NCBI GenBank assembly: GCA_026990725.1 | Contig: JALXCX010000097.1 | Span: 1-7,756, forward strand | Reading direction: 5' to 3' | Length of the DNA stretch: 7,756 nt | DNA from: Desulfobulbaceae bacterium | GTDB lineage: Bacteria > Desulfobacterota > Desulfobulbia > Desulfobulbales > Desulfobulbaceae | Part shown: in pieces, positions 6,949 through 7,756 of the stretch | Numbering within the stretch: position 1 is the stretch's first letter | Layout: every line of letters starts with the position of its first letter | Program-made: the position numbers and the translations under genes | Notes under the pieces: model-generated | Told to the model about the DNA's origin: nothing | Seen by the model: the letters and a program-made list of their open reading frames with translations, nothing else | The model's database searches: none

Positions 6949-7178
6949 AGATCGACCCGATTTTTTTCTCAGATTGCCTCAAGACTCCTGCCATGGTAAA
7001 CAATACATCCATTGACTCAGGAAAAAAATACGACTTAAACCATGGCCGGAATAAAAGACATAATTTCAGCAAGATACGGCAAACGCTGAGCTTTAATTCT
7101 ATGAAAACACTGGAAGATTATTTCATACTCGACGCAGTGCAACGTATTTTCCCTCTTTTCCGGGAAGGAAGGGGGTAA
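6945..7178 (+). CDS. Possible small protein between transporter and helicase genes
   Basis: Open frame of 77 residues starting with GTG that overlaps the transporter stop by four bases (GTGA) and has AAGG five nt upstream (6936-6939). It ends in TAA directly followed by the helicase ATG (TAAATG). The protein is basic and polar in the first half (GRNKRHNFSK) with a more hydrophobic end, EDYFILDAVQRIFPLF. A shorter reading from ATG 7101 gives a 25-residue peptide beginning MKTLEDYF. There is no signal peptide, no cysteine pattern and no family I recognise. The packing on both sides is what one expects of a translationally coupled operon gene, but a 230-base spacer that happens to be open is a real alternative. 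Confidence 0.35.
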   Translation: MKIDPIFFSDCLKTPAMVNNTSIDSGKKYDLNHGRNKRHNFSKIRQTLSFNSMKTLEDYFILDAVQRIFPLFREGRG

Positions 7179-7756
7179 ATGGACAAGTTTTTTGGTCAGG
7201 ACGGACTCCTGGCAAATCATCTAAACGGCTCCGAACCCCGCCCCGGTCAACAGGAGATGGCAAAACAGGTAGCTCATCTGCTTTCTACCGGGGAAGAATC
7301 CTACCCCGAAGAGGATCAACTGCAGGCCGATTGTCTGCTGGTTGAAGCAGAGACAGGACTTGGTAAGACACTGGCCTATCTCATTCCTGCTGTTCAAAGC
7401 GGTCGCAAAATAGTTGTTTCCACCAACACCAGAAACTTGCAGGACCAGATTCTGCAACGCGAAATACCTTTTATCCGCCAGTATATCGCTCCAGATCTCA
7501 GGGCGATGTGTGTCAAGGGACGACAGAATTATCTCTGCCTGTATCGCTGGCATCAGCTCACTTCCGGGGGGCAGCAGGAGCTCTTTGCCGATAACGAATT
7601 TGACGATATCAACACCTGGCTGACAGAAACCACGTTTGCCGACAGGGCTGAACTCCCTTGGCTGCACAGCGGCTCTGCTCTCTGGAAAAAACTCTGCTGC
7701 CTCTCACATTTCTGCCTGGGCAGTGATTGCCCCGATGCCACATCCTGCTACCTGAA
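7179..7756 (+). CDS. DinG/XPD-type ATP-dependent DNA helicase with iron-sulphur domain (5' part only)
   Basis: Starts at ATG 7179 with a good Shine-Dalgarno (AAGGAAGG, 7165-7172) and stays open for 192 codons to the window end, so the C-terminal part is missing. Residues 4-27 (FFGQDGLLANHL, RPGQQEMA) match the start and Q-motif of the DinG/YoaA family. Walker A is AETGLGKT at 57-64. Motif Ia is STNTRNLQDQI at 81-91. The 4Fe-4S ligand pattern is complete: C120 in KGRQNYLC, then C179, C184 and C190 in the CLGSDCPDATSC stretch. These cluster-bearing superfamily 2 enzymes unwind DNA 5' to 3', often at R-loops, D-loops or stalled forks. The DEAH box lies beyond the window. It may share a transcript with the genes before it. 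Confidence 0.93.
   Translation, partial: MDKFFGQDGLLANHLNGSEPRPGQQEMAKQVAHLLSTGEESYPEEDQLQADCLLVEAETGLGKTLAYLIPAVQSGRKIVVSTNTRNLQDQILQREIPFIRQYIAPDLRAMCVKGRQNYLCLYRWHQLTSGGQQELFADNEFDDINTWLTETTFADRAELPWLHSGSALWKKLCCLSHFCLGSDCPDATSCYL

Noticed and set aside
7221..7667. Antisense frame of 148 codons
   Set aside because: It is opposite the helicase gene, whose Walker A and Fe-S cysteines are on the + strand.

Overview
The window carries six protein genes or likely genes, all on the + strand, plus one weak small-protein candidate. The gene content (a CobA-HemD fusion, an FG-GAP envelope protein, a small outer-membrane barrel, mid-range GC) is compatible with a Gram-negative bacterium. I suspect an anaerobic Desulfobacterota lineage because CobA-HemD fusions are common there, but this is an inference from gene content, not a taxonomic result.

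Region 1 (19-2555) is a tight two-gene unit. A 318-residue conserved protein of uncertain function, possibly with a deoxyhypusine-synthase-like fold, is followed 14 nt later by a fused uroporphyrinogen-III C-methyltransferase / uroporphyrinogen-III synthase. The fusion makes uroporphyrinogen III and methylates it to precorrin-2, the entry to siroheme, cobalamin and the alternative haem routes.

Region 2 (2643-3411) has a good sigma-70-type promoter in front of a small exported protein whose sequence fits an outer-membrane beta-barrel.

Region 3 (3412-3733) has no gene. It holds the most unusual item in the window: a 125-nt element (3495-3619) whose ends pair over 25 positions with one mismatch, and whose interior folds into a compact three-way junction. 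Four of the five departures from a perfect inverted repeat are G.U pairs on the + strand, which favours a folded RNA over a plain DNA repeat. A palindrome, TTTCTGT-N5-ACAGAAA, follows it just before the next gene.

Region 4 (3734-5437) encodes an exported protein with an N-terminal domain resembling FlgO/TolB-N-type envelope domains and a C-terminal FG-GAP/VCBS repeat domain with four Asp/Asn-rich putative calcium loops. Region 5 (5518-6948) encodes a 14-helix drug:proton antiporter of the DHA2 type. Region 6 (6945-7756) holds a possible 77-residue small ORF linked by a 4-nt overlap to the transporter and by a TAAATG junction to the next gene, a DinG/XPD-type iron-sulphur DNA helicase that runs off the window end.

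I see no tRNA, rRNA, CRISPR array, transposase or integrase gene.
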